From Streptomyces misionensis (GTDB taxonomy: Bacteria; Actinomycetota; Actinomycetes; Streptomycetales; Streptomycetaceae), in contig NZ_FNTD01000004.1 of NCBI RefSeq assembly GCF_900104815.1, positions 6,819,001 to 6,883,000 of the forward strand: a stretch of DNA of 64,000 nucleotides, written 5' to 3'. Positions 17,999-28,100 of the stretch are shown in pieces. Numbering within the stretch: the first letter of the stretch is position 1; every line of letters begins with the position of its first letter. Below the pieces are notes generated by a model that was given only the letters and a program-made list of their open reading frames with translations, made no database searches and was not told where the DNA came from. Both the position numbers and the translations under genes were made by a program.

Positions 17999-20900
17999 GC
18001 GGAGGGGCTCTTCTTCTCTCGGGTCAGTTCGGCGAGCATGCGGTTCACTTCGTGCAGGGACATGCCCGCCGTCGAGGGCGGTTGGGCGCCGCGCCGTCGG
18101 GTCAGCCGGGTGAACTCCTCGGCGGCGCCGGCCGCCGCGGCCCGCACGGCCGCCCCGTCGACGGCGTCCGGGTCGAACTTCCAGGTGAACACCGCTTCCT
18201 CGCCGTCGGTTTCGAAGAGGACGGCGACGGCGTGGTAGCGCGTGGCGTCGTCGTTCCCCGATGGCCCGATCTGCTCGCCGACGGTGAACAACCGCCCGTT
18301 CTCCGCGCCCGCGAGCAGCGTACCCAGGTAGTTGAAGGACAGCTCGGCCCGTCCCCAGTCGGCGGCCTCGCGGCGCACCTCGGGATCGGCGGACCAGCGC
18401 AGCGCCTGGTAGCCCTTGCCGCCGTCCGGTACGGCGTCCAGGGCGCGGCCGACCTGCCGCAGGTGGCGGGCGGGGTCGTCGGCGAAGGGCAGGCGGAGCG
18501 GGTGGCTGGTGGCGTGGAAGCCCACGGCACGGGCCGGGTCCCAGCCGTCCGCGAGCGGCAACTCCCGCCCGGGGGCGATGAGATCGAGGACGACGTCCCG
18601 GCCGCCGAACCAGGGCCGGGTGGCTCGGGCGACCGCCGTCAGGGCCACGGCCGGCCGGTCCGTGGTGTCGGCGCCCGGCGGCAGCGCCGCACGCACGCGG
18701 TACGCCGTCTCGCCGCCGATCCGGTCCGGGCCGCCGGTGCGGCAGCCCAGCGGGGCGGCGCCCGCCAACTGGTCCCGCCAGTACTCGCGTTGCCCGCGCA
18801 CATCGTGGTCGCGCCAGGCGGCCGCGTACACCGACGGGTGCCGCGCCTCGGGGGCCGGCCGGGCGCCGTGGTAGGCCCGTTCGAGGTCGTCCACCAGGAT
18901 CTGCCAGGACAGGCCGTCCACGACCAGGTGGTGCGCGGTCAGTACGATCCGGTCGGGCTCGCCGGGGATCAGGGAGGCCGCGAACAGCGGTCCCTCGCGC
19001 AGGTCGAAGGCGGCGCGGTGGGCGTCCGCCACCCGGGCCGGATCGGCGCCCGGCGCCTCGACGCGCCACAGCCGGCGGTCCGTGGCGTCCACGTGCCAGC
19101 CGGTGTCCGTGCGCCGGAACGCCGAGCACAGCCCGGGATGGGCGGCCGCCACCCGTTTGACGACCACGGCCAGCCACTCGGGGTCCAGCGGCCGGGCGGC
19201 GGTGAGCACCAGGCTGTGCGCCCACAGCTCCGGGTGCGGCAGGCCGCCCTCCAGCAGGTCCTCCTGCTCGGGGCCGACCGTGCCCTCCGCCGCCGCGGTA
19301 CTGCCCTGGAAGGTGTCCGACTCCGGCCGGACCAGGGCCAGTTGGCCGCGCATGGTGGGGGCGCGGAACAGCTGCCGGGCGGTGAGGGCGAACCCGGCCC
19401 GGCGCAGCGCGTGGGCCAGCCGGATCGCGGTCAGGGACGTACCGCCGCACTCGAAGAAGTTGTCGTCCGGGCCGGGCTCGGTGCCCAGCACCTCCCGCCA
19501 GACCGCGGCGATCCGGCGCAGCTCGCCGGGGTCCACCGGGGCGGGCGCCGCGGGCGCCGCCGCGGCCGTCCGCGCCGGGGCGGGAGCGGGGGCCGCGGCG
19601 CGGGCGCGCAGCGGTTCGTCCGGCCGCTCCACGAAGACCCGCACCAGTTCCAGGAGACGCCCCACGAGCCGGTCGACGGTGGCGTCGGTGAACAGCTCGG
19701 TGCGGTACTCGAACCGCCCGTACATCCGGTCACCCGCCCGCCACCAGCCGACCGTGATGTCCATCGGCGACACGCCGTCCTCGACCTCGACGCCGTGCAC
19801 CTCGGCGTCGGGCACCCGGACCACGGTGTCGTCGAAGTCCAGCACGAGGTGCATGGTCTGGAGCAGGGGGTACCGGTCGAGGCTCCGCTCGGGCGACACC
19901 GCGTCGACGATCTCGCTGAAGGGCACCTCGCGGTGGTCGGCGACGGCGGCCGAGGCCTGCCGCACCGCGTGCAGGATCTGCTGCGGCGTCGGGTCGGCGG
20001 GCAGCCTGGCGCGCAGCGGGACGTTGGTCAGCAGGAACCCGATCAGGTCGTGGGTCTCGGGCCGGCCGCGGGTCGCGCTCGGCAGGCCGACGACGATGTC
20101 CCGCGACCCGGTCTCCTCGTGCAGCAGGCCCACGTAGACGGCCAGCAGCGCGTCGGACAGGGTCAGCCGCCGGGCGCGGCACATCGCGAGGAAGGCGGCG
20201 CTGAGCCCGTCGTCGAGCCGGAAGTAGTGGTGCTTGCCCTCGTGCCCGCGGCCCTCGGGGGGCGCGTCGTAGGGCAGCGGCAGATGCGCCGGCACGCCCG
20301 CCAGGTGGGCGCGCCAGAAGTCGCGGTGCGCCCGGCGGCGTTCACCGGTGAAGAACCGCCGCTGCCAGACGGCGAAGTCGCCGTACTGCACGGGGAGTTC
20401 GGGAACCCGCGCGGGACGGTTCTCGCGGGCCGCGCGGTAGTGCTCCAGGAGTTCGCGGTTGAGGCGGACGAACGACCACTGGTCGGTCACCGAGTGGTGC
20501 ATCGTCTCGATCACCTGGTACTCGTCGTCCGCGCCGCGCACCACGACCACCCGCAGCAGCCCCCCGGCGGCGAGGTCGAACGGCCGTCGCACCAGCGCCC
20601 GCACGGTCTCCTCGACGGCGTCCGGTTCGGCCCGCAGGTCGAAGAACTCGACCGGCGTCGCGAACTCCTCGCTCACCCGCAGCACCGGCAGGCCGTCGCG
20701 GACCTCCACCCGGGAGCGCAGCAGTTCGTGGCGGCGCACCAGCGCGGTGACGGCCGCCCGGAACGCCTCCTCGTCGAAGGCGCCCTTGAACCGCAGCCCG
20801 GTGCTGATGTTGTACGTGTGCCGGCCGGGATCGAGCTGGTCGAGGATCCAGATGCGCTCCTGGTCCAGACCCAGCGGGGAGACGGAGCGGTCGCCGGAGC

Positions 20901-21030
20901 GCCGGGTGAGTTCCGGCTCGGCGGCCGGGCCCTCCTCCCCGTGCCGCAGTCGGCGCTGGAGGGCCGCCCGCTGCTCGGGCGTCAGCCGGGCCAGCCGGTC
21001 GGCGACGGTGCGCGGTCGAGTCACGGTCAC
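17995..21030 (-). CDS. A-less NRPS: condensation - PCP - epimerization-like
   Basis: A 1011-residue peptide synthetase lacking an adenylation domain. Residues 1-35 form a docking-like helix (ARLTPEQRAALQRRLR). A condensation domain (about 50-490) has the active site HHSVTDQ. A PCP (about 500-575) has DDNFFECGGTSLTA with the phosphopantetheine Ser near 530. The last domain (about 590-990) has HHLVVDGLSWQ near 700 and the epimerase-type FNYLG motif. The normal EGHGRE motif instead reads IAPGRE, losing the Glu needed for epimerisation, so it may act differently. The PCP must be loaded in trans; the stand-alone A protein across the divergent promoter is the candidate. Start GTG overlaps the upstream LLM stop. 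Confidence 0.88.
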   Translation of the reverse strand: MTVTRPRTVADRLARLTPEQRAALQRRLRHGEEGPAAEPELTRRSGDRSVSPLGLDQERIWILDQLDPGRHTYNISTGLRFKGAFDEEAFRAAVTALVRRHELLRSRVEVRDGLPVLRVSEEFATPVEFFDLRAEPDAVEETVRALVRRPFDLAAGGLLRVVVVRGADDEYQVIETMHHSVTDQWSFVRLNRELLEHYRAARENRPARVPELPVQYGDFAVWQRRFFTGERRRAHRDFWRAHLAGVPAHLPLPYDAPPEGRGHEGKHHYFRLDDGLSAAFLAMCRARRLTLSDALLAVYVGLLHEETGSRDIVVGLPSATRGRPETHDLIGFLLTNVPLRARLPADPTPQQILHAVRQASAAVADHREVPFSEIVDAVSPERSLDRYPLLQTMHLVLDFDDTVVRVPDAEVHGVEVEDGVSPMDITVGWWRAGDRMYGRFEYRTELFTDATVDRLVGRLLELVRVFVERPDEPLRARAAAPAPAPARTAAAAPAAPAPVDPGELRRIAAVWREVLGTEPGPDDNFFECGGTSLTAIRLAHALRRAGFALTARQLFRAPTMRGQLALVRPESDTFQGSTAAAEGTVGPEQEDLLEGGLPHPELWAHSLVLTAARPLDPEWLAVVVKRVAAAHPGLCSAFRRTDTGWHVDATDRRLWRVEAPGADPARVADAHRAAFDLREGPLFAASLIPGEPDRIVLTAHHLVVDGLSWQILVDDLERAYHGARPAPEARHPSVYAAAWRDHDVRGQREYWRDQLAGAAPLGCRTGGPDRIGGETAYRVRAALPPGADTTDRPAVALTAVARATRPWFGGRDVVLDLIAPGRELPLADGWDPARAVGFHATSHPLRLPFADDPARHLRQVGRALDAVPDGGKGYQALRWSADPEVRREAADWGRAELSFNYLGTLLAGAENGRLFTVGEQIGPSGNDDATRYHAVAVLFETDGEEAVFTWKFDPDAVDGAAVRAAAAGAAEEFTRLTRRRGAQPPSTAGMSLHEVNRMLAELTREKKSPSA

Positions 21031-22175
21031 TGGCTCCTGTCGGCGTCGGCAGTGGTGGTGGACGGGCCGGCCGGCAGCAGCTCGGCCAGCCGGGGCAGGC
21101 CGGCCAGCACGTCCCCGGCCGGCAGCCCGAAGTCGACGAGGCAGCCCACCTCGTCGGCGCCCGCCTCGGCGAGCCGGGCCAGCACCCGGGCGGCCTTGGC
21201 CGGCGTGCCCAAGAGCGAGGGCCCCGCCAGGTAGTCCTGGAAGGCGGCCTCCAGCAGGACGGGTTCGTCGCCGCCGCCGGTCTGCGCCCGGTAGGAGGAC
21301 AGGTAGTCGTGCAGCGCGGGCCGCAGCCTGTCCTCCACGTCGGGCTCCTCGCTGACGTGCGCGTGGGTCATCACCACGACGTCACCGCGGCCGGCGTGCC
21401 CGGCGTCCCGCCAGGCGGCCCGGTACCGGGCCACGTTCTCCCGCAGCCGGGGCAGGGTCTGGCCGAGCAGCGCGGTCATCACGCCGTACCCGGCGGTGCC
21501 CGCGGCCCGGAAGGTCTCCGGGTGCCCGGCCGCGGTGATCCACACCGGCAGCTCGGGCTGCACCGGGCGCGGCTGGGTGAGCACCCGCGCCGTGCCGCCC
21601 GCGGTGCCGGGGAAGGACAGTTCCTCGCCCGCCCACAGCCGCCGCACCTGTTCGACGGTGCGCATCAGCGTCTTCTTGCGCTCGTCGTACGGCTCCCGGG
21701 CCAGCACGAAGTCGTCCGGGTGCCAGCCGCTCGCGAAGGAGACGCCCACCCGGCCGCCGGAGATGTTGTCCACCACCGCCCACTCCTCGGCGACGCGGAC
21801 CGGGTGGTGCAGCGGCGCGGCGACGCTGCCGGCCCGCAGCCGCAGCCGCCGGGTCACGGCCGCCACCGCGGCGGCGAGGACGGAGGGGTTGGGGTGCGAG
21901 CCGCCGAAGTCCACGAAGTGCCGCTCGGGGAACCACGCGGCGTGGAACCCCCGCTCGTCGGCGAACTCGCAGGCCCGCAGCATCATCGCGTAGTAGTCGG
22001 GGGCCGCGAGCGCGCGGGCCTGCGGGAAGAAGTACAGGCTGAGCCGGACCGGCGGGACCGCGTCCGGCGGCCCGTCGGCGGCCGGGGCCCGCCGGGCGCG
22101 TTCGCGCAGCCGCAGCCGCAGGGCCGTGCGCTGCTCGGGGGTCAGCTGTCCGAGCCGTTCGCCGATGTCGCTCAC
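21027..22175 (-). CDS. MupA/Atu3640-type luciferase-like monooxygenase
   Basis: A 382-residue FMN-dependent monooxygenase of the natural-product LLM type, usually found fused in or next to NRPS-PKS lines. Diagnostic segments are HAAWFPERHF near 75, NPSVLAAAVAAVT, VAAPLHHPVRVAEEWAVVDN and SFASGWHPDDFVLA. Members are thought to oxidise carrier-bound intermediates. The N-terminal 30 residues (GQLTPEQRTALRLRLRERAR) closely resemble the start of the next NRPS and probably serve as a docking helix. The gene lies between the PKS and the A-less NRPS with 4-base overlaps on both sides, placing its action around the polyketide extension step. Confidence 0.87.
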   Translation of the reverse strand: MSDIGERLGQLTPEQRTALRLRLRERARRAPAADGPPDAVPPVRLSLYFFPQARALAAPDYYAMMLRACEFADERGFHAAWFPERHFVDFGGSHPNPSVLAAAVAAVTRRLRLRAGSVAAPLHHPVRVAEEWAVVDNISGGRVGVSFASGWHPDDFVLAREPYDERKKTLMRTVEQVRRLWAGEELSFPGTAGGTARVLTQPRPVQPELPVWITAAGHPETFRAAGTAGYGVMTALLGQTLPRLRENVARYRAAWRDAGHAGRGDVVVMTHAHVSEEPDVEDRLRPALHDYLSSYRAQTGGGDEPVLLEAAFQDYLAGPSLLGTPAKAARVLARLAEAGADEVGCLVDFGLPAGDVLAGLPRLAELLPAGPSTTTADADRSQ

Positions 22176-25159
22176 GCCTGTCCCTCCCCTTCGCCCTGAC
22201 CCTCGATCTCGGCCAGCAGCTCCAGCAGTTCCGCGTCGTCGCGCTCGTCGAGGAGCTCTTCCACCCGCGCCGCGAAGTCGCCGAACGTGGAGTGCTCGTA
22301 CAGGTCCTGGAGGCGGACCTCGACCAGCAGCTGGTCGTTGACGACGGAGATCAGCTGCGCCGCCTGGAGCGAGGTGCCGCCCAGTTCGAAGAAGTTGTCC
22401 CGCGCGCGGATCGCCGGGCCGCCGAACGACTCCTGCCACAGGTCGGCCAGCAGGGACCGCGTCTGCGCGCCCTCGGACGCGTCCCCGGCGCCCGGCTCGT
22501 CCTGCCCGGAGCGGGCCGCGACGACCTCGGGGACACCGGGCGAGGCCGTACCCGGCGCGGCCACGTCCCGCGCGGGCGTGCCGTCCGGGCCGGCGGCGGG
22601 CCAGTGGCGGGTGTCGGCGAACGCGTAGCCCGGGACCCGGGCCGGGGCGGCCGGCGGGGCGACCAGGTCGTCGGTCGCGCAGCCCGCCGTCCAGGCGGCG
22701 CCGAGCGCGGCCAGGTGCACCGTCGCCTCGTCGCGCCGCCCGTCGCCGAGGAGTTCGGCGATGACGGGAGGGTGCTCCGCGCCCCGGATGGCGCGCCGCA
22801 GCTGCGAGGCGAACGTCCGCCCCGGACCGGCCTCCAGCACCACGTGCGGCGCCGCGTCGAGCAGCACCTCCACCCCCTCGGCGAAGCGGACGGTGGCGCG
22901 CAGCTGACGGCCCCAGTAGGCCGGGTCGGTGGCCTGCGCCGCGTCCAGCGGCGCCCCGGTGACGTTGGACAGCACCACCTCGCGCGGCGCGTGCAGGGCG
23001 AGGGTCCCCACCACGTCGGTGAACGCCTCGGCGGCCTCGGCCATGAACCGGGAGTGGAAGGCGTGCGCGGTGGCCAGCCGGCGCACCCGCACCCCCGCGG
23101 CGGCGCAGCGGCGTTCCACCTCGGCCAGGTGCTCCGCCGCCCCGCCGAGGACCACGGTGTCGGGCGCGTTCACCGCGCAGACGTCCACCGGCAGCCCCGC
23201 CGCCAGCTCCCGCGCCGTGTTCTCCCCGGTCAGCACGGCGGCCATCACACCGGCCGGCGCCCGGCTCATCAGCCGGCCGCGTTCGACCACCGCCCGCGCC
23301 CCGTCCGCCTCGGAGAACACGCCCGCCCAGGTGGCGGCGACCAGTTCCCCGACGCTGTGGCCGAGCAGGACCGACGGGGTGACACCGTGCCGCCGCAGCC
23401 CGTGCAGCAGCGCGAGCTCCACGCTGAACAGCAGCGGCTGGACGACATCGGTGCGCAGCCAGCGCGGATCGTCGTCCGGCCAGGTCCAGCAGCCCTCCAG
23501 GTCCGGCCCGCCGCACGCGCGGACGAGAGCCCGGGTGCCCGCCCACTCCCGGGCGAAGTCCGCGTCGGCCGCGAGCAGTCCGCGCCCGGTACCGGCCAGC
23601 GCCACCCCCTGGCCGGGCAGGAGCACGGCCACCGTCGGCTCCGGCACCGCCTTCGTCCGGGCCGACGCCGACTCCAGCGCGTCCGCGAGCGCGGCGCGCG
23701 CCGACGCCTCGTCCGCCGCCTCGACCGGGCAGGCCCAGCGGTACGGCAGCCGCCGCCGGCCGTGCCAGAGCGTGCCGAGGACGTCGCCGACGGGCCGGGT
23801 GCCCCCGCGCACCGCGGCGGCGAGGCCGGCCGCGGTGCGCTCCAGCGCCTGCGGGCTCGCGGCGGAGAGCACCGCGAGTCCGCGCCCGGGCGGGCTCGCG
23901 GGCGGCTTCGGCGGCCCGGCGGCGACCGCCGGTTCGGCGAGGATCACATGGGCGTTGGTGCCGCCCAGCCCGAAGGAGCTGACCGCCGCGTACCGGGTGC
24001 GCCCGGCGGGCCAGGGCATCGCCTCGCGCGGCAGGTGGAAGCGGTCCGCGCCCAGCGGCGCGTCCGGGCCGTCCCCGGGCTGTGCGGGGACCGGCGGGAT
24101 CACCCCGTGCTGGACGGCGAGCACCGCCTTGATCAGACCGACCACGCCCGCCGCGGTGTCCGTGTGCCCGATGCCGGCCTTCACCGCGCCCAGCGCGCAC
24201 GGCTCCGCCGCGTCGCCGTACGCCTGGGCCAGCGCCGCCAGTTCGACCTGGTCGCCGAGTTCCGTCGCGGTGCCGTGCGTCTCGATGAAGCCGATGTCCG
24301 CCGGTTTGCGCCCGGCCACCGCCAGCGCCTCCTCCAGCACCGCCGCCTGGCCGCGGGGACTGGGCGCGACGAGGCTCATCCGGTCGGCGCCGTCGTTGTT
24401 GACCGCGCTGCCCAGCAGCACCGCCCGGGCACCGCGCCCGGCCTCCTCGGCCCGGCGCAGCACCACCACCCCGGCACCGCTGGCGGGCACGGTGCCCCGG
24501 CTGCCCCGGGTGAAGGGCCGGCAGCGGCCGTCGGGGGAGAGCACGTCGCCCTCCTGGTAGGTGTAGCCCGCGCCCGGCGGCAACTGGACGGTGACCCCGC
24601 CCGCGATCGCGAGGTCGCACTCGTAGGTGAGCAGGCTGCGCAGGGCCACGTGGACGGCGACCAGCGAGGTGGAGCAGGCGGTCTGCACGGTGAGGGCCGG
24701 CCCGGTGAGGCCCAGCCGGAAGGCGAGCGAGGTCGCCAGGTAGTCCTTGTCGTTGCCGAGGGAGATCTGCTGGCGGCCCGCGGCCCGCACCAGCGTGGGG
24801 TCGGCGTCCACATAGCGGTGCCGGTAGCCGCTGTCGCCGCAGCCCAGGAAGACCCCCACCCGGCCCGGGTCGCGCTCGGTGTCGACGCCCGCGTCCTCCA
24901 GCGCCTGCCAGGCGACCTCGGTGACGACCCGCTGCTGGGGGTCGGTCACCGCGGCCTGGGTCGGGCTCATGCCGAACAGCTCCGCGTCGAACCGGTCGAC
25001 GCGGTCGATCCCGCCGACGCCGAGGGTGCCGTCGGCCAGGACACCCGGCAGTGCCACGTGCCCGCGGACCACGTCGGCCCAGAAGGTGTCCGGGTCGGCG
25101 GCTCCGGGCACTCGGAGGGCCATTCCGATCACCGCCACCGCGTTGTCGGGTGCGTGCAT
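22172..25159 (-). CDS. Type I PKS: ketosynthase - acyltransferase - ACP
   Basis: A 995-residue single-module polyketide synthase. The KS (about 5-430) has the catalytic triad: TACSTSL Cys near 160, HGTATELGD His and GHTDTAAG His. The AT (about 520-830) has GHSVGE near 600 and HAFHS, the motif associated with malonyl-CoA. The ACP (about 895-975) has DNFFELGGTSLQA, followed by an acidic tail. There is no KR, DH or ER, so the beta-keto group should remain after two-carbon extension. It sits 25 bases after the Gly-predicted NRPS, matching a route from Gly-PCP to a 4-amino-3-oxobutanoyl unit. ATG 25159 has GAGGCGG upstream. Confidence 0.92.
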   Translation of the reverse strand: MHAPDNAVAVIGMALRVPGAADPDTFWADVVRGHVALPGVLADGTLGVGGIDRVDRFDAELFGMSPTQAAVTDPQQRVVTEVAWQALEDAGVDTERDPGRVGVFLGCGDSGYRHRYVDADPTLVRAAGRQQISLGNDKDYLATSLAFRLGLTGPALTVQTACSTSLVAVHVALRSLLTYECDLAIAGGVTVQLPPGAGYTYQEGDVLSPDGRCRPFTRGSRGTVPASGAGVVVLRRAEEAGRGARAVLLGSAVNNDGADRMSLVAPSPRGQAAVLEEALAVAGRKPADIGFIETHGTATELGDQVELAALAQAYGDAAEPCALGAVKAGIGHTDTAAGVVGLIKAVLAVQHGVIPPVPAQPGDGPDAPLGADRFHLPREAMPWPAGRTRYAAVSSFGLGGTNAHVILAEPAVAAGPPKPPASPPGRGLAVLSAASPQALERTAAGLAAAVRGGTRPVGDVLGTLWHGRRRLPYRWACPVEAADEASARAALADALESASARTKAVPEPTVAVLLPGQGVALAGTGRGLLAADADFAREWAGTRALVRACGGPDLEGCWTWPDDDPRWLRTDVVQPLLFSVELALLHGLRRHGVTPSVLLGHSVGELVAATWAGVFSEADGARAVVERGRLMSRAPAGVMAAVLTGENTARELAAGLPVDVCAVNAPDTVVLGGAAEHLAEVERRCAAAGVRVRRLATAHAFHSRFMAEAAEAFTDVVGTLALHAPREVVLSNVTGAPLDAAQATDPAYWGRQLRATVRFAEGVEVLLDAAPHVVLEAGPGRTFASQLRRAIRGAEHPPVIAELLGDGRRDEATVHLAALGAAWTAGCATDDLVAPPAAPARVPGYAFADTRHWPAAGPDGTPARDVAAPGTASPGVPEVVAARSGQDEPGAGDASEGAQTRSLLADLWQESFGGPAIRARDNFFELGGTSLQAAQLISVVNDQLLVEVRLQDLYEHSTFGDFAARVEELLDERDDAELLELLAEIEGQGEGEGQA

Positions 25160-25184
25160 CTGCGTCCGCCTCGATTCCTGGTAC

Positions 25185-28100
25185 CTAGAGGGTCGATGAG
25201 GGCCGCCGGCCGACGCGCCAGCCGCTGAGGGCGCGGGAACGGTCGCGGCCCCGGGCCGCGCCCCGCGCCGCGGGTCCGTCGGCCGCGGCGGCACCGTCGA
25301 GGTGTGCCGCGAGGGCGCGCACGGTGGTGTGGCGGAACAACTCGGCCGCCGTGAGCCGGGGATGGGCGGTGCGCAGCGCCGCCAGCACCCGCAGCACCCC
25401 GTGCGAGGTCCCGCCGAGCTCGAAGAAGGTCGCGTCGTGGTTCTGGACGGGGCGGCCGAGGACCGTCTCCCACACCCGGCACAGGCGCGCCGCCGTGGAC
25501 CCGCCCGCCGTGGACCCGCCCGCCGGGGGCGGCCCGGCGGGGGCGGCCGGCCGCGGCTCGGCCGCCCAGCGGGCCAGGGTGTCGCGGTCGAGTTTGCCGT
25601 TGGGCAGCTGCGGCAGCGCGGGGACGCGCAGCCATGCGCCGGGGACCGCGGCCGGGGGGAGCCAGGCCTCGGCGTGGGCGCGCAGCTCCCGCAGCGGGCC
25701 GGGGGCCGCCGGGCCGGGCGCTCCGTCCGCCGCGACGCCGTCCGGCAGGAACGCCACCAGGTGGGTGGAGTCGGCGTTCGGGGCCACGGCGACCTCCGGC
25801 GCGCCGCCCGCGCGCAGGGTGGCCTCCACCTCTTCCACCTCGATCCGCTGGCCGAGGATCTTGCACTGTCCGTCCCGGCGGCCGAGGAACCGCAGCCCCT
25901 CCGGGCCGTCGAGGACGACCAGGTCCCCGGTGTCGTAGCCGCGCCCGCGGCCCCCGCCGAGCGTCACGAACCGCTCGGCGGTCAGCTCCGGGCGGTGCCA
26001 GTACCCCTCGGCGACCCCCAGGCCGCCGATGACCAGCCGGCCTGGGCAGCCCGGGGGCAGCCGCCGGCCCAGCCCGTCCAGCACGTGGCAGGACTCGCCC
26101 GGCAGCGGCAGCCCGATCCGGACGGCGGCGCCCCGGACGACCCGCCAGGTGGTGGACCACACGGTGGTCTCCGTGGGGCCGTAGCAGTTGACGACCGGCC
26201 CCGGGACGGTCGCCGCCAACTCGTCCGCCAGGTCGGGGGCGAGGGGCTCGCCGCCCACCAGCAGGGCGCCCAGCCGGCCCAGCAGGGCGCGGCCCGCCGG
26301 GTCGGCGAGCAGCAGCCGGGCGATGGTGGGCGTGCACTGGTACAGCGCCCCGGCAGGCACGTCCTGCTCGGCCGCCTGCCGGTGCCCGGTCACCAGGACG
26401 GTGCGCCCCCGGGTGAGCGGCCACAGCAGTTCCAGGACGCTGATGTCGAAGGACAGGCTGGTGCCCGCGACCGTCAACGGCGCCCCGGGCAGGGTCTGTT
26501 CGCACGCGTCGAAGAGCGCGGTCAGCCGGGCGTGTCCCACCACGACGCCCTTGGGCCGGCCGGTCGAGCCGGAGGTGTGCAGGATGTACGCGCGTCCGGC
26601 CGGGTCCGCGCCGTCCTCCTCGCCGTCCGCCGGTACGGCGGCGCCGGCGTCGGCCATGTCCAGCGGCAGGACGCCGGGCGTGTCCCGCAGCGCCCCCGGC
26701 AGCTCCCGGTCGCCCAGGACGACGGCCGGGGCGGTGTCCGCCACGATGAACCGCAGCCGATCCGCCGGGTACTCGGGGTCCAGCGGCACGTACACCGCGC
26801 CCGCCCGCCAGACGGCGAGCACGGCCACCACCAGGTCGGTGCCCCGCGGCAGGCAGATGCCCACCCGGTCCCCGGGCCGCACCCCCCGGCCGGTGAGCGC
26901 GCGGGCCACCGCGCGCGACCGCCGCTCCAGGGCGGCGTAGGAGAGCGCCCGCTGTCCGTCGGTGACGGCGGTGGCCTCGGGCGTCGTACGGGCGTGTCGC
27001 AGGACGAGTTCGTGCACCGGCCGCGGGTCGGGGTCCAGCAAGGCGCCTTCGAGGACGGCCAGTTCGGCCTCCTCCGTCTCGCCGAGGAGGTCGATCGCGG
27101 CGAGCGGGCGCACCGGGTCCTCGGTGAGCCGCTCCAGGAGACGGGCCACGTGGTCCACCGTGTTGCGGGCCCGCTCCGGCGGCAACGCGCCCTCGCGGTA
27201 CACGAGTTCGAGCCGTATCCCGCCGTCGGGCAGATGGCGCAGGGCCAGGCAGCAGTCGTACTCGGCCTCCCCGGTGTCCGTCTCGCCGACCGTCCAGCGC
27301 AGCCCGCCCGCCTCGACCGGCGGCACCGGGACCGTCTCGGTGCACAGGATCTGGGCGAGCGGCTTGCGGCCGGGCTCCCGTACGGCGCGCACGCAGGACA
27401 GGATCTCCTCGAAGGGCAGTGCGGCGTGGTCCAGCGCGTCGAACAGGGCGTCCACGGTCCGGTCCACCACCGTCGAGGTGTCCGCCCCGGCCAGGCCGAC
27501 GCGGACCGGGACGGTGTTCTGGAGACAGTCGATGCGCCGGTCGCCGCCGTCCCCCCGGCCGCTCACCGGGACCGCGAGGACGACGTCGTCCCGGTCCAGG
27601 TACCAGGCCGTCACCGCGCCGACCGCGGCGAGGAACTGGGCGAACGGGCTGGCGCCGGTGGTCCGGGCGCGCTGCCGCAGCCGGTCGCAGAGCGCGGCCG
27701 GCAGGTCCCTCACGACGGTCCGCTTGCGCCGGCCGGCCGCGGGCCGCGTCCAGGGCAGTTCGGTCCGCCGGGGGCAGCCCTCCAGGTAGCGCCGCCAGAA
27801 GGCGCGCAGCCGTTCCCCGTCCGCGCGCGGCGCCGGATCGTCCACCGGGGCGTCCGCGGCCGGTGCGGCCGAAGCGGGTTCGGCGTAGGCGCCGGTGAGC
27901 GCGGACAGCAGCAGGGCGGTGGAGTCGTCGTCGAAGACCGCGTGGTGCACGGCGATCAGACAGTGGGTGCGGCGCGGGCCGACCAGCGCCCTGATCCGGC
28001 ACAACGGGCCGCCGCCGTGTTCGAACGGCACCGCCAGCGCGGCGGACTCCGCCGCCACCAGCGCGTCCGGGTCCGCGGTCGTCCGCATCACCAGGTCCAC

